DNA from: Suillus spraguei
Taxonomy: Eukaryota; Basidiomycota; Agaricomycetes; Boletales; Suillaceae
DNA: 64,000 bases
Reading direction: 5' to 3'
Assembly: GCA_016800925.1 (NCBI GenBank)
Contig: JABCPU010000012.1
Span: 186,001 to 250,000, forward strand
This document shows positions 22,551-37,309 of the stretch, piece by piece. How positions within the stretch are numbered: the first letter of the stretch is position 1; each line of letters starts with the position of its first letter. The notes under the pieces were generated by a model. It ran no database searches. It was not told where the DNA came from and was given only the letters and a program-made list of their open reading frames with translations. A program made the translations under genes and the position numbers.

Positions 22551-24906
22551 AACAGGAGTCAAAGATATGAATTACACGACCAGCGTGTCACCTTGCCTGC
22601 AGGTGATTAGATTGATCAAATTGGAGTCAAAAAGATCTCCGTTATTCTCGAACACAAGGCTCAAGCACTGTTAAAATATAAATTTCAGTAAAAACACAAA
22701 GGATGAACAGAAAGAAAAATAAGAAAATGGTCGAATGCTAGGAGAGACTCGGAAAGTTACAAGAAGAAAGTGACTTAGCATTCACTTACATAATCATAAC
22801 AATCATAACTCTTTGTACTTGTGTGTTGTATTTTTAATTTTTAATGGCGGTCGCAGTGTACAGCCCATCACCATAGTGTGGGGAACGTGGTATCCTCCTT
22901 TCCGATCGCTTATGCATTTAACCCGGACCCGCTACTTTCATTTTACCAGATAACGTCGGCGGACGTTCAACGTTCATGTATTTCAGTTCCGATTCTTCAG
23001 TCTGAGTCGTGTTCGGAACTTTAGAACACGCAGACTAAGTCAAAGTACTAGTTCTTGGTTCACTCCACGCATCCTTTCGAAGCAGCACTGCGCCGTATCA
23101 ACCCGGTCTTATTGGCAATATACAAGTTGCGTTATCACCCAATCTGCTTTCGCTTTCACTCAAAAACGATTGACGCCCCCCGATGAATACCTAAAATGGA
23201 ACGGTCTATTTCCCTCAGGTTATTGACCAATCAGCCATGGGGCCCGGTAGTACTCAGCTACTACTATTGACGTGGCACTCGCCGTAGGCCCCAGCGGTTC
23301 ATGGTTTGTGATGGCAATGATCACCACTACATCCTAAATTTCTGACGCTCCGCTTCTCCTTAACTGACCGCACAGGTCACTGCAGATAAAGGACACCGAA
23401 TTGTAACGCATATCACGAGGCCTATTTTGACGGTGATCGCAGAGAGCACGCCATTTTTGGTATTATTTGAAGGCGCTGCAGACTCACCCCAAGTCAACTT
23501 TCTCTTCGGTGCCGCCATGTGCCTCCACTCCAGTATAGGCACTTCTGCTTTCCCCTCCAAATCCATCAAGCTCCACTAACGTCTATCATGCCATCATCAT
23601 TCCAAAGAGCTCCATCTATCACGCCATCAACCAACGAGCTCCGTTGACATGCTGTTCTCATTATACGCCTACTGCTTCCGCCTTTGCCGAATTCCTGTTA
23701 CGGGCGCTGTTGCCTTCATACTGCTCATCATTCCTTCTGCATTTTCTTTCTGTGTTGTCTGTCTGTTGTTGTATGCATCAATTATTTATATTTAATCGTA
23801 ACTCCAAGTCTATTCCTTGGTGGCAGTGTTGTTCTCGTGGAGTATGCGAACCAAGTTAGCACTCAACACCCGACTCCAGCTCAAGTTGATACTATCATTA
23901 TGTTTGTATACACCAATGATGTAACATAACATAAGAGGAAAGAATGCATATATAGGTATAGACATGGGTTATCGTGAACGTAATGAGACGAAGAGCACAG
24001 AATCAGGATGTCGACCAGAAGTTCTTGCAGGCCATCACCAGATAGCGAGAGGGAGTAGACGACTGCGCAAAGATGACAGGAAGGTGCGGGAGGTCAAAAA
24101 GAGCAGTGGTAGTGGCACCAGCATCAGGTTAGCAAGAGCACGAGGAAGGTCGTGGTTGGTGCGAGCAACGCCAGGTTTATGAAAGGGCGAGAAAGGGTTT
24201 GTATTGGCATGCTAGGGTAGTGAGAGACTGTAAGACATTGTCCTTCGAACATGGGGCTGTGGAAATGTAGGAGGTTGTGTCGGCGACAGCGCCAAGGTCG
24301 CAGGAGGTTAAGAGAGACCATGTGATAAGTTGTGTCGACAGTGTCATGTTAGTGGGACTATGAAGACTGTCTTGGTTTGGCGCGAGGTTGCCATTGATAT
24401 AGTATGGATGGCAGTGGGAGGTCAACGTTACTGTCACTTTAATAATGCAGCACCAGGCCAGTTGTGGTTTAGTATGTTGAGTAGGCTGTGAGTACTAGGT
24501 CAAGGGTGCGCTGATGCAACCATCATCGTCGTCGTCATCGTCATCGCCGTCGGACAGAATATCAAACTTATGTAACTGCCAACTTCCTTGGGGTCCAGGG
24601 CTGCGGATTTTCTACATAAATGATAACAGAACTCCTTGAAGTATAGGCCAGTGAAACTCGGAAGCTTTACATAAATACCTTGTACGTATTTCCGAATTCC
24701 CAAAAGTCGTACGTGTTGGCATGAACTGCCAGCAGGCTCTATTCGCCGTCTCTTTTCTTTCGACCTTAACTGTTCTTGCGTTCGGCTTTCATTGGCTACG
24801 AACAAAACTGAGAGAAGCTGGTTACGACGTCTCGCGACTTATACTTATCGGATTAGAACCAAAATCCAATACCACCCAGTTTCCTGACAATACCAGCAGT
24901 ACTCTA
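22551..24906. other. intergenic, 2.4 kb
   Basis: Divergent spacer between the phosphatase (-) and cytochrome b5 reductase (+). Only short ORFs without recognisable content. A short imperfect direct repeat around 23580-23640 (TATCA-GCCATCA words) and a CGT/CAT trinucleotide run near 24520-24550 are visible. Confidence 0.5.
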
Positions 24907-26101
<1,195 letters not shown>

Positions 26102-28977
26102 AGATATTTTGCTTTGCCTTGAGTAGATTTGACAATGTGATCGAACTAATACGATTGATATTTGGTTTGATGCCTAGCGGGGCGTGAATTGAAGCTTAGA
26201 AGCAAATACTTCCGCCTTCTAACGAAAGGCATAGTCGGTGACTACCACGTAACCACAAGACATCAACCTGAATTTGAATAAGTTCTAACCTCTTGTGCCC
26301 TAAGTTCTAACGAGTTCAGGAAGCCACAAGTGAAGTCTCCAGATAACAGTCGGTTATGAAGTAAGGATTCTGGTTCGCTGGATTGTATAACACCTCGAAC
26401 TGAGGCGAAACCACGTTGCACCGCCATGATCCCTTAATATCCTGGCCCGTCGGCGCCAGTGATCGGCGCTCAGCGCTTAGGTCGGATATTTAACCAGACA
26501 CCAGAGCTTGCCTTGTGAGCTTCAGCCTTCCTGATGTGTGGTCTCCAAGCAACGCTAATGCCATCTTAGAATCGAGTTGGGATATGCGCAAGATGATATC
26601 GGAAGAAGGTCGCGAACCTCGCGGAGGGCGTTCCTGCCCTTTGTAAGTTTTCATCTAACGGAAGTATTGACCGTTCACCGCTTTATTAAAACCCCCAAGG
26701 GACATTTCCAATGCTTGAAGCCGGAGGGAAAGCGTACGACAGTACTGCTGAGGTGACACCGTACCTTGTGGCTCATGCTAGTAACTACCCCTAGGCAATA
26801 AAATTCATGAAAAGCAGTACGACCCAAATTTTCCCATGCTGTCAGCTGTAATGCATTCCAAGCAAATAGACTATGCCTCATTGACCAATTTGACTTCAGC
26901 GTCGCGAGGACGAACCACGAAGTCAAGCCTATCTGAATTTTCTATGATGTTCATTCAAGACCGTAAGCACCGCAGAGTTACCCCTGTATCTACTAATAGC
27001 CTACCTCATTTGCCCCTAGGTCAGAACGCATTGACAAAGCACTCAGGAACTTCCCAGAGTACTATTCACTGGGAGTTGTTTGACGCAGAGATCGCCGAGA
27101 ACGGCTTTGTTCTACCAAGCCAAGGCAACAGTGAATGTCATTCTTCGAGTGTTCTAGGACACCTTGAAACCTTCTTTCCGGAGGAACTCCCTGAAATTCT
27201 CATTCTTCCGTAGAGGGATCTTCTTGGAGGTGCCAAACTGACTTTCATCTTGCAGCCTGGCTGGCGCCCATTGCTGGCGAGGAGACTCGAGCAAAGATTG
27301 TGTGCGCGTGATCTAGAAGGAGCCTGGTCAACCAACTCCAGAAAAGGTCGTGTCATACTGGACAACATGGAATGAGCGGAAGACTGGCAGGAGGTTTATG
27401 CCAATGGATTGCATTGAATGCATATCCTAGATCATCAGTCGACCAGATACTAGGACGACAAGAAATCGTATGTATTTTTTTTGCACCCCTCCGGTCTGCT
27501 CTTCGACAATATATAGTAGCAACTCAGGAAATACAATATTAGCAGTTTTCTTCATCTGCCTCTGCAAATAGACATATCATGTATCTTTATGTTCTTACCC
27601 TCGTGCTTTTGAAGATCAACCACGGGCCCTTCAGCGCAATCACGCACGCACACACATTTCTGACCATCCTTTCTCTGCCCAGATTGACTGACGCAGATGC
27701 GGCAATTCTGTTCGCGTCATATGGTGTGGAGGATAATCTGCTATACTATGATATCAAGATTCACTGGCAATAGTACGTGAGAACAATTGAGAACCATCCT
27801 TCATGATCAAGAACAAATAAACAACAACAGCTGAGCAACTTGAAGTCACCTCCATCGCCGACTTCTAGTGATAGAGATGTGTGATACACACAACCAGATA
27901 CTATGTACGATACGTACTGGTATATTTCATCATCAATTTGGTAGTGAACCTTATCCTACTGGTGTGTTCCTTATTGCCTTATAGTGCTATCGCGGACTAA
28001 ACTTTGTAGGCCTTGAATCATTTGAACTTAGTGGCACTTTCACTTATCCATCTTTTGTCCAAATACAAAAGGTTTCTCCTTTTTTTCATCTGTTTCTGTC
28101 ATCAGTCTCATTTGTAACAAATAGTGGCAGTGCCTCATCAACTGAAGTACCCCCCCTCAACAGTTCTCTTTGGTGTGTCACGGTAAAAATTTCCTTGTTT
28201 GAGATGTGTGTCTCATTGTGCATTCAGGTTGCTGTCTGTAGCTTAAGCCCAGGAGAGTATTTGCTGAGAGTACTGCATTGTCCCTTTAACTTTCATGAAG
28301 ATCTGTATTTCATTTTTTCAGCTTCAACATATGGTGGTGCACCTCTATACTGTCTCCATAATACAAGACTTAATTTTTTATGTATCAGCGCTCATTGCAA
28401 GTTAAATGGAGCCTTCATACACAATTAGATATATTGTGCGGTAATCTCGTGCTTTATATATGTAGATACATCACTTGCAGAGTAGGAGTCCAATCAATGA
28501 GTATGGATCTCACTTTATGCAGCGGTATGGAGGTCGACCCCGTTCCGCATTTACTGCCATGCTGGCTTGAAACATGATCATCACTTACGCGGAAATTTGC
28601 CGACAACACGCAAGTGTGTGATGAAACAAGTATCAGTGATACTGCGAAGAATCGGTAATGCTTGATATGAGAGGCGCAACATTTCCTCCTAGGAGAACAT
28701 ACCGAGCGAAAAATCAGTGATACATGAGACGACTTCGAGTATATATTACTTCTGTGGCCTGCCTGCACCATTGTCTCTCGTTGGTGGCGATTAGCCTGCG
28801 AAGGTTCATTATCGTCTGGATAAGTTAGGTGGCAGATTTGGAAGTATTTGCGCACATGCTATTTAGATACAGTAGATATCATAGAAATATCCAGCGCCGG
28901 ACGATCCATGTAATAGAGTACAGAGTTAAGGAATTGGTGGGTGTAGACTGATTCTAGGTGCCTCTATGACGTGGCCT
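26102..28977. other. intergenic, 2.9 kb
   Basis: No gene recognised on either strand. A 125-codon plus-strand ORF (26836-27213) and an overlapping minus-strand ORF have no recognisable motif, no splice context and no neighbour logic, so they are not called. The region could be gene remnants or long 3'/5' flanks. Confidence 0.5.
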
Positions 28978-29994
28978 TCATGATATCGCATTATTTATTT
29001 GCATTCTGGACTCTTCCAGCATCTCCAATCTGCACTCCTGCAACCTGTTTGCGACGGTTAATACAACGTGTCCAGACAAACACCGGAATAACACGCACAT
29101 CTGTAAAATGGAAGCAGCAGCGTCCATTCCCCGCTGGTATTCTTCTTCCGTCGGTTCTCTATCCACCGTTCGCGCGAGTTGTATTGCTGAATCATAATAA
29201 TGCAATTCGGAGAGGCCTTCTTCATCCTTTGGGAGGAGTGGCAGGAGAAACCTGAAATGATGCAGCATGCGTGCATGGGGCTTCAAATTTGGATGACTGG
29301 GTATAACGAGACGTGCTCGGGCATCTGACCAGATCAAGACAACATAATGTGGGGAAGTAGTGTTGCTCACCAATTTCCGGGATCGTATCAAGAAGAGCGC
29401 GTCGAAAGCGAATACCGCTGAGTCTAGTGCCTACCGTGCGCTTGTGAACTCGTGATCAGAAGAGCCTGATGCCATGTTTACCTGGTCTACCCCACCCACT
29501 GTGAACTGTGTTGCGTGGCTGTGATTCATATGACACCAAGCAAGAACGCGCAAATTCTTGTGAAATATACTCATGAACGGGCTTATAGATATTTAGAGCA
29601 CATGCCTATATCTGAAAACTCGATATGACGTACCTGAGGAACTTCCTTCCTAACGATCGAATGGTGGGTCTTCGTAATTCTCTGCAATCGGCGACGCACT
29701 GCAATTCGTCGTTTCACACAGAGGGCGATGGATATGATGCACTACGGATAATTGAAGGGTGTCATCATGAGAAGTTACCTACATTTCGAAAGCAAAACTT
29801 ACCACGAGCAAGTATGTTACTGCAATGATCATAGCATTCCAGTTGTTTGTCCAAGACCTGGCGGGCGATGTTCTGACGGCCTGCGACAGCAATAAGGCAC
29901 ATGATATTGCAAAGAAACAACCAGTGACAAGGACAAGGAGCGCATAACAGATGTCAGAGATCCAAACCTGCGCTCGAAGTGATAGTTTGCGCAT
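28978..29994 (-). CDS. DLT1-like (defect at low temperature) membrane protein
   Basis: The start is ATG at 29992-29994. Exons are 29803-29994, 29634-29741, 29482-29581, 29371-29430, 29099-29324 and 28978-29044, all GT-AG and in phase, giving 250 residues. Two N-terminal membrane segments (ICYALLVLVTGCFFAISCA and AMIIAVTYLLVCIISIALC) flank the motif RTSPARSWTNNWNA. A soluble part follows with VHEYISQEFARSCLVSYES, GWGRPG, RFRRALLDTIPEID, PHARMLHHFRFLLPLLPKD and LHYYDSAIQLAR. This order matches the fungal Dlt1 family, whose yeast member is needed for growth in the cold; molecular function is unknown. A read-through version of the last intron is also open, but splicing gives a tidier C-terminus. 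It diverges from the 30112 gene with 117 bp between starts. Confidence 0.75.
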
Positions 29995-30111
29995 TCAAGT
30001 ATAATATGTACAACTTGGTGTCAGACTTAACACTGTTCCATTAATTGCTTTGTATTACGTAAAAATGCGCTTCGAGTTATGGCTTCGACTTGAGACGTTG
30101 CTGGAACTTAC

Positions 30112-30727
30112 ATGACGACTTCTACGAAACCACCATACTATCTCTTGGTGTCTCATTCGTCTCTTCAGCACAGCTCCGGTTTTAGTTCCAACTCCCTCGC
30201 GCATGCGAACGTAGAATATCGCTATGCGGACGACTCGCCTTTGATGTTATTGTCGCGTCATCCTGACGAGCATGTCCTTGTGTTAAATCATGATCCAGCC
30301 AAAGGAGACATACCAACGGTCCAAAGCACTTCTAGTCATATGGCTGTGACAGGCATCAAAGTGTCTGTGGCGCCTGGCACTAGTGTCAACGAGGATCACA
30401 ACATGAACGATAATATGTATGTTTTAGAAGTTGTTTCTACTTCTGACGACCAGTAAGTTGTCTTTGCCTGTCGATTTGATGAAACCTTAGTTTTCCTCCT
30501 TAGCTTGAGCATGGAGTCATCTCACGCCTACTTGCAGAATCCTCAAGCAATAGTTGCTCGGTTCAAACAGAGGTTTGCTCATTTAATTGTCAAGTCTATG
30601 GCTCCATAATCTCCACAGAAATACTGTACTTCGTTGTGTCTTCGGTTACCCCGGAATTGGAAAGGCCGATGGTATCCCATCTTCTCGGTCTACCTCACAG
30701 ACCAGATCACCAGGTGGTCCGACGTAG
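30112..30727 (+). CDS. conserved fungal protein of unknown function
   Basis: The start is ATG at 30112. Exons are 30112-30452, 30504-30572 and 30619-30727, with introns of 51 and 46 bp; phases agree and give 172 residues. Visible features are PPYYLLVSHSSLQHSSG, VEYRYADDSPL, HPDEHVLVLNHDPA, AVTGIKV, NMYVLEVVS and VARFKQRNTVLRCVFGYPG. There is no signal peptide, membrane segment or enzyme motif. The pattern of short aromatic-rich strands suggests a small compact domain with a disordered Ser/Thr tail. I cannot name the family. It ends 75 bp before the EMC7 stop codon, in convergent orientation. Confidence 0.6.
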
Positions 30728-30802
30728 TTCCACGCATGTAATACATTATATTTCAACCACAGCTACTTTTCCCCTTCTATGGGAGAAATGCAGGAGTACA
30801 TG

Positions 30803-31814
30803 TCATCGGCGTTTATTACCTTTACCACCTTTCCGTTGTTGAAGGGTCGAAGGACCTGTATTGGACTTTGAGACAGGCGTGCTTGCTTTAGTTTCCTCGG
30901 CAGCAGAGAGAAGAGCAGATAGCCTATTGTAGATAGGTATGTCAACCCATGGATTGCATATAATGGATACGTACCCTCTGGGATCACCACTCTGGATAGA
31001 TTTCTCTATATTCGCAGCCTTCCCTTGTTGTCCTTTCAGTCCGTCGAGTGTTTCTGGATCCAATTGTTTCTGTACGAGAATGAGGCCAGCAAGTAAACCA
31101 TACACGTATCAAGCTCACTATGATATAGGGCATTGCAAGCATCAACACGCCAGTCAATACCATAATCATCATCATCGGACTCTGGAACATCCCCACGAGA
31201 TTGAAGGATTCGTGAGGCGAAAAGTACTTGTTCTTGTGACGGGGGGTCAGTACAATGGATAGGGAAGGCTAAATGAGGTTGTCGTGAGGAGAGGAGTGCC
31301 GAATATGTACGGTCGGACTTCGGCAGAGGCTCGGAAGGAGAGACATCTATTCGAACCTAGGTGGGTCTAATGAGCACGGCACAAAACCGCAGATGGAGGC
31401 TTACGTGGTCAAATGAATAATCACGAGATAGTACGGAGAGAACATATGTCCCTGGGGGGACATCTAGTCTATGCGAGTTTCAGGTGGGAACGTGCTCTAG
31501 TGAATGCAACCTTACATTGAAAAGTTTCCACCCTGTGTCACGCGTCCGGACATCTTTCCTGCATCGAGAAGGACCTTGGCAGATGAAAGGGCCCCATAGT
31601 CTGGTTGCCGCAATGTGAGCTGGTTGCTACGTACTGCGCAGCCCGTACAGAGGACTTACTAGGACAGAGGTTATTCCATTGTATGTACCCGTGCAACTCC
31701 ACAGCAAAAATGACACTGGGAAAGAATAAGTTAAGTGATAGGACAAAGCTATTGGACTCGCCTTGACCACGAGAGGAGGAAGCCCAATAACGAAAGGGTG
31801 TGCACCATCTTCAT
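30803..31814 (-). CDS. EMC7: ER membrane complex subunit 7 (EMC7/SOP4), two one-base lesions
   Basis: Subunit of the EMC insertase for tail-anchored and polytopic proteins. The start is ATG at 31812-31814. Exons are 31768-31814, 31660-31715, 31516-31600, 31405-31468, 31119-31356, 30975-31069 and 30803-30923. A signal peptide (MVHTLSLLGFLLS) leads to the lumenal beta-sandwich: VELHGYIQWN, GRVTQGGNFS, PPGTYVLSVLSRDYSFDHVRID. KYFSPHESFNLVGMFQSPMM, one membrane helix (IMVLTGVLMLAMPYII) and a cytosolic tail (QLDPETLDGLKGQQGK) follow. Exon 5 (31119-31356) is 238 bp where 240 is needed. The frame shifts near 31320-31325 and again near 31253-31256, and family-like sequence (EVRPYIFGTPL, then SLPYP) appears in the shifted frame. 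Both fit a lost base at a short run. The first donor (GTCAAG, or a nearby GC donor) is ambiguous. Corrected length is about 235 residues. Confidence 0.8.
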
Positions 31815-31939
31815 TACTTTGGACGCGTCAAACGCTTGGCGGCTGTGAGTTGTCCGAAACTTTTGGACAACAACACCAAACAACGATTCAAAATCAATCT
31901 ATGGTGCAGACGTAAAGCTATTTGCAACATCGTCAAAAG
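31815..31939. promoter_or_regulatory. divergent promoter of EMC7 and UTP23
   Basis: Only 125 bp separate the two start codons on opposite strands, so both 5' UTRs and core promoters must lie or overlap here. No clear TATA box. Confidence 0.55.
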
Positions 31940-32989
31940 ATGCGTCAAAAGCGGGCGAAAACATACCGCAAACTAATGCATCTGTACTCCATGTCTTTTG
32001 GATTCAGGCAGCCTTACCAGATTCTCGGTATGTCCATAGTGCGATAAACAATTGCATCACTCTAAGTCCTTCACAGTAGACTCAGAAATGTGCCAAATAG
32101 CTATAGATGCCAAGCTGGATCTCGTCAAACAGTTTTCTACCGTACTCCAGGGAAATGTGAAGCCAAGTGAGTCTCCCCGCACGCCCGCAATGTCGTTTGC
32201 TAAACGTCTGACCAGTGTGTTTTCAGTGATCACGCAGTGCTGCATGCACGAACTGTATTTGCAAGGAAAGGTGCGGCAACCTGCCGTTGACCTCGCAAAG
32301 ACGTTCGAACGCCGTAAATGCAATCATAGAGAGGCTATCCCTGGAGATGAATGCCTCTCGAGCGTAGTAGGTACGCTCCGTCTCATCCTATGGTCCTTCC
32401 ATACGTATCTGATCACTGTGCCTGCTCACCAAGGGACACTAACAAGCATCGGTATGTTGTCGCCACCCAATCGCAATCTTTGCGCAATGGACTGCGCATC
32501 ATACCTGCGGTGCCCGTAGTTCACATAAATCGTGCGGTTATGGTGCTCGAGCCGCCGAGTGAAGCTACGCTAGAGGCCAAGGAGCTGGTACGAGCTGTCA
32601 AAATATCATCAGGTCTCAAGTTAACGTTGCTATTAGACTGAGGAGCAATCCCTTCGTCCGTCCGCTACAGAGCTTGCGACCGTACCCGAGATAAACCAGT
32701 GCCAAAGAAGAGGAAGGGTCCAAAGGGGCCCAATCCTTTGAGCGTCAAGAAGAAAAAGAATCTAAATCCAGAAGCCTCTGCCCGACCTTTGCAAAAAACC
32801 AAGGCCGAGCTATCAGATGTTCCCTTGAGCATTGCTGAATTGCCAGGGCAAAAACGGAAACGTGATTCTCAGGAGGATAAGTACGAAGAACAGAATGTGG
32901 AAATGACCAATGCGGCCCAAAGGGTTCCTTCGACTAGGACGAGAAAAAGGCGTAGAAAGACTCCTGCCATCCCCCCATCTTCACCGTAG
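31940..32989 (+). CDS. UTP23: rRNA-processing protein UTP23, two one-base lesions
   Basis: Small-subunit processome factor with a degenerate PIN domain, needed for release of snR30 and early 18S rRNA processing in the nucleolus. The start is ATG at 31940. Exons are 31940-32027, 32077-32166, 32227-32370, 32434-32587 and about 32637-32989. Motifs in order are QKRAKTYRKLMHLYSMSFGF, QILVDSEMCQIAIDAKLD, ITQCCMHELYLQGK, FERRKCNHREAIPGDECL, TNKHRYVVATQSQSLRNGLR and the basic tail KKRKGPKGPNPLSVKKKKN. Exon 4 lacks one base next to the acceptor (32433-32436) and exon 5 lacks one at the CCC run 32685-32687. Both lengths become whole codons if one base is added. Corrected length is about 276 residues, normal for the family. 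Confidence 0.85.
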
Positions 32990-33166
32990 TACATCCCTAG
33001 TTTTACATCATCTTAATTCAATTCGTCCGAGACTTCAGATCGAGGTTATGCAAATTGTAATTGTTATTCCACTGTGGGAGACACGTATACGTTCGAAGTA
33101 TCATGGAAGTATGAGGGTAATGATACAATATCCTTTATCAGAAGCATGTCATGACAACGCTCGAAA

Positions 33167-34144
<978 letters not shown>

Positions 34145-34257
34145 TTATTGTCAGCCTCACATACACGTAGAAGCAAGCGATCAAAGACTCACCTGACGTT
34201 GAGAGTATGAGGAGGTTATGAATCTTGGTAAGACGTTAAGAGTGGATGGCACCGCGC

Positions 34258-34264
34258 TTATATA
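34258..34264 (-). promoter_or_regulatory. TATA box of the polyubiquitin gene
   Basis: The minus strand reads TATATAAGCGC about 125 bp before the start codon, a strong TATA box. The spacing leaves room for a roughly 90-nt 5' leader that may itself contain a small intron (AG/GT signals near 34140-34195). Confidence 0.6.
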
Positions 34265-34365
34265 CTGCGGAGCGGAGTTTAAATAACCACTTGGCCCACA
34301 GTATCCCCTTTTGTTCGGTGGTTGTAGTACACCGCAGAAAGGCTATACTTACACCTTCCCAAGTC

Positions 34366-34373
34366 GAAATTTC
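34366..34373. promoter_or_regulatory. possible heat-shock element
   Basis: GAAATTTC (GAA-N2-TTC palindrome) about 100 bp upstream of the TATA box of the polyubiquitin gene. It is the minimal heat-shock-factor unit, and stress control is known for UBI4-type genes. A single pair of units is weak evidence. Confidence 0.25.
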
Positions 34374-34503
34374 TGCCGAGCCCACATTTTTGCTGAAAGA
34401 CTATTTTTACCAAACATTTTTCGAACCGTCCAAGTCAATTACTTTTATTTCAATATTAACTCCTGAAATCCGGCTTCATTGTAACTGCACATTCTAAACG
34501 AAC

Positions 34504-35951
<1,448 letters not shown>

Positions 35952-36173
35952 TAATAACTAGAGAGGTTCTGGGTGAATAAAATGTAAGTCCCCGGTCTGC
36001 TAGCACGACGGACCTGCGCATATGTACTATGTATGTAGTACGAAGAAGACTTAGATCAATTAACCGATTCCCGAAGTGTTTCCGACTCGGAGTTACTGAG
36101 TGCCGGTGTCTGGGGTCTATCAACTTTTTGGTTTTTACTTTTCCACTACATATCTTTCAAAAACAACGCGGCG

Positions 36174-37123
36174 ATGGCAGCGACAGCAGCGTGGCTTGCG
36201 CCCCCTTCACGGACAGAACTTATTGAAAATCTGGTATCTGGTGTTGGTGTGTGATTATAAATTCATCATCATGGATCTAGCACTCACGCAATCCCAGACC
36301 GTTACAACCCATCAAATGTCGGTATTCTCGAGGATTACCTCTACCACCAGATCCGCAGCGAGGAGTATGACTGCCTCGCTAACCTGGCTATTTTGAAGCT
36401 GTAAGTTCTATATGATTCATTTTGGAAAGCTCAAATACCGATACCTTGATCGCAGATATCAATTTAACCCTGACCTCTTCAATCCCGACGTGGTCATAAA
36501 TATCCTCCTCAAAGCTCTTACGGCAGAGCCTTTCCCAGACTTCAACCTCTGCATATCCCTCCTCGACGACCGACCGCCAAATCCTTCGCTCGATGAGCCC
36601 GACCCATTGCCTACGCTTCTGCCGCTTCTCATGACTCTCTACAACCTTCTTCACCAGTGTCGTTTCCCTGCATTTTGGGTCCTGTATCGGTCCGATGATT
36701 TGGAGGTTATAAGAGAGAATTATACAGTGGAGTGTGCAGGATTCGAAGATGCCATTCGGGAAGTCGCCGCGCGATCAGTGAAGGCTACTTTCACGCGGAT
36801 TAGCAGTGAGAGGCTGGGAACCTATGTGGATCTATCAGGTTTGTTACGATCCACGTGTCGCTTCTGTACAGCTGTTGATATTATTTGCGTAGGACCGGAG
36901 CTAGAGGCTTGGGTCGCAAAACAACGATGGACATTTGATTCATCGACTGGCGTTGTCAGCATACCGCCGAACCCTGACAATCAGATCGAATCGGTCGTCA
37001 TTCAAGAGCATATCAAGCTTCCACGTGAGTTTCTACTTGGTGCAACTTTTGGACTGCGGTCAATCTACTTGATTATTTGCAGAGCTTAGCAAGGTCATTT
37101 CACATACTGTGCAGGTCAAATGA
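36174..37123 (+). CDS. translation initiation factor eIF3 subunit K
   Basis: The start is ATG at 36174. Exons are 36174-36246, 36298-36400, 36456-36838, 36893-37024 and 37083-37123; all phases agree and give 243 residues. Family motifs are VDRYNPSNVGILEDYLYHQI, EEYDCLANLAILKLYQFNPD, NILLKALTAEPFPDFNLC, FPAFWVLYRSD, GFEDAIREVAARSVKATFT and SIPPNPDNQIESVVIQEHI. eIF3k is a small PCI/HAM-domain subunit of the eIF3 complex that binds the 40S ribosome; it is absent in baker's yeast but common in filamentous fungi. No lesion found. Confidence 0.95.
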
Positions 37124-37309
37124 TGATCGATGACTTGCCACGATGTACATTGTACATTACCCACTTAATACGATGTCAATGGATGTGATGTCATTTGCAT
37201 GGTACAGCAGGAAACGCAAGTAAAGCGTTAAAACAACATGAAGCTTGAGATTCAAAGGGCACTATAAAGTGCCTTTCTCTTGGCATTTTTTTCCACACCA
37301 ACCAGGATT

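Noticed and set aside
23360..24437. Several 65-86-codon ORFs in the 22.5-24.9 kb spacer
   Set aside because: Random-length ORFs without recognisable content.
26836..27368. 125-codon plus-strand ORF and overlapping 76-codon minus-strand ORF
   Set aside because: No motif, no splice extension, no neighbour support.
31119..31356. Extra small introns to explain the EMC7 frame changes
   Set aside because: Candidate introns would be about 27-42 bp, or multiples of three, and would remove conserved beta-sandwich sequence; two one-base losses explain length and frame exactly.
32671..32700. 18-bp intron to explain the UTP23 exon 5 frame change
   Set aside because: Far below workable intron size; one missing C in the CCC run fits.
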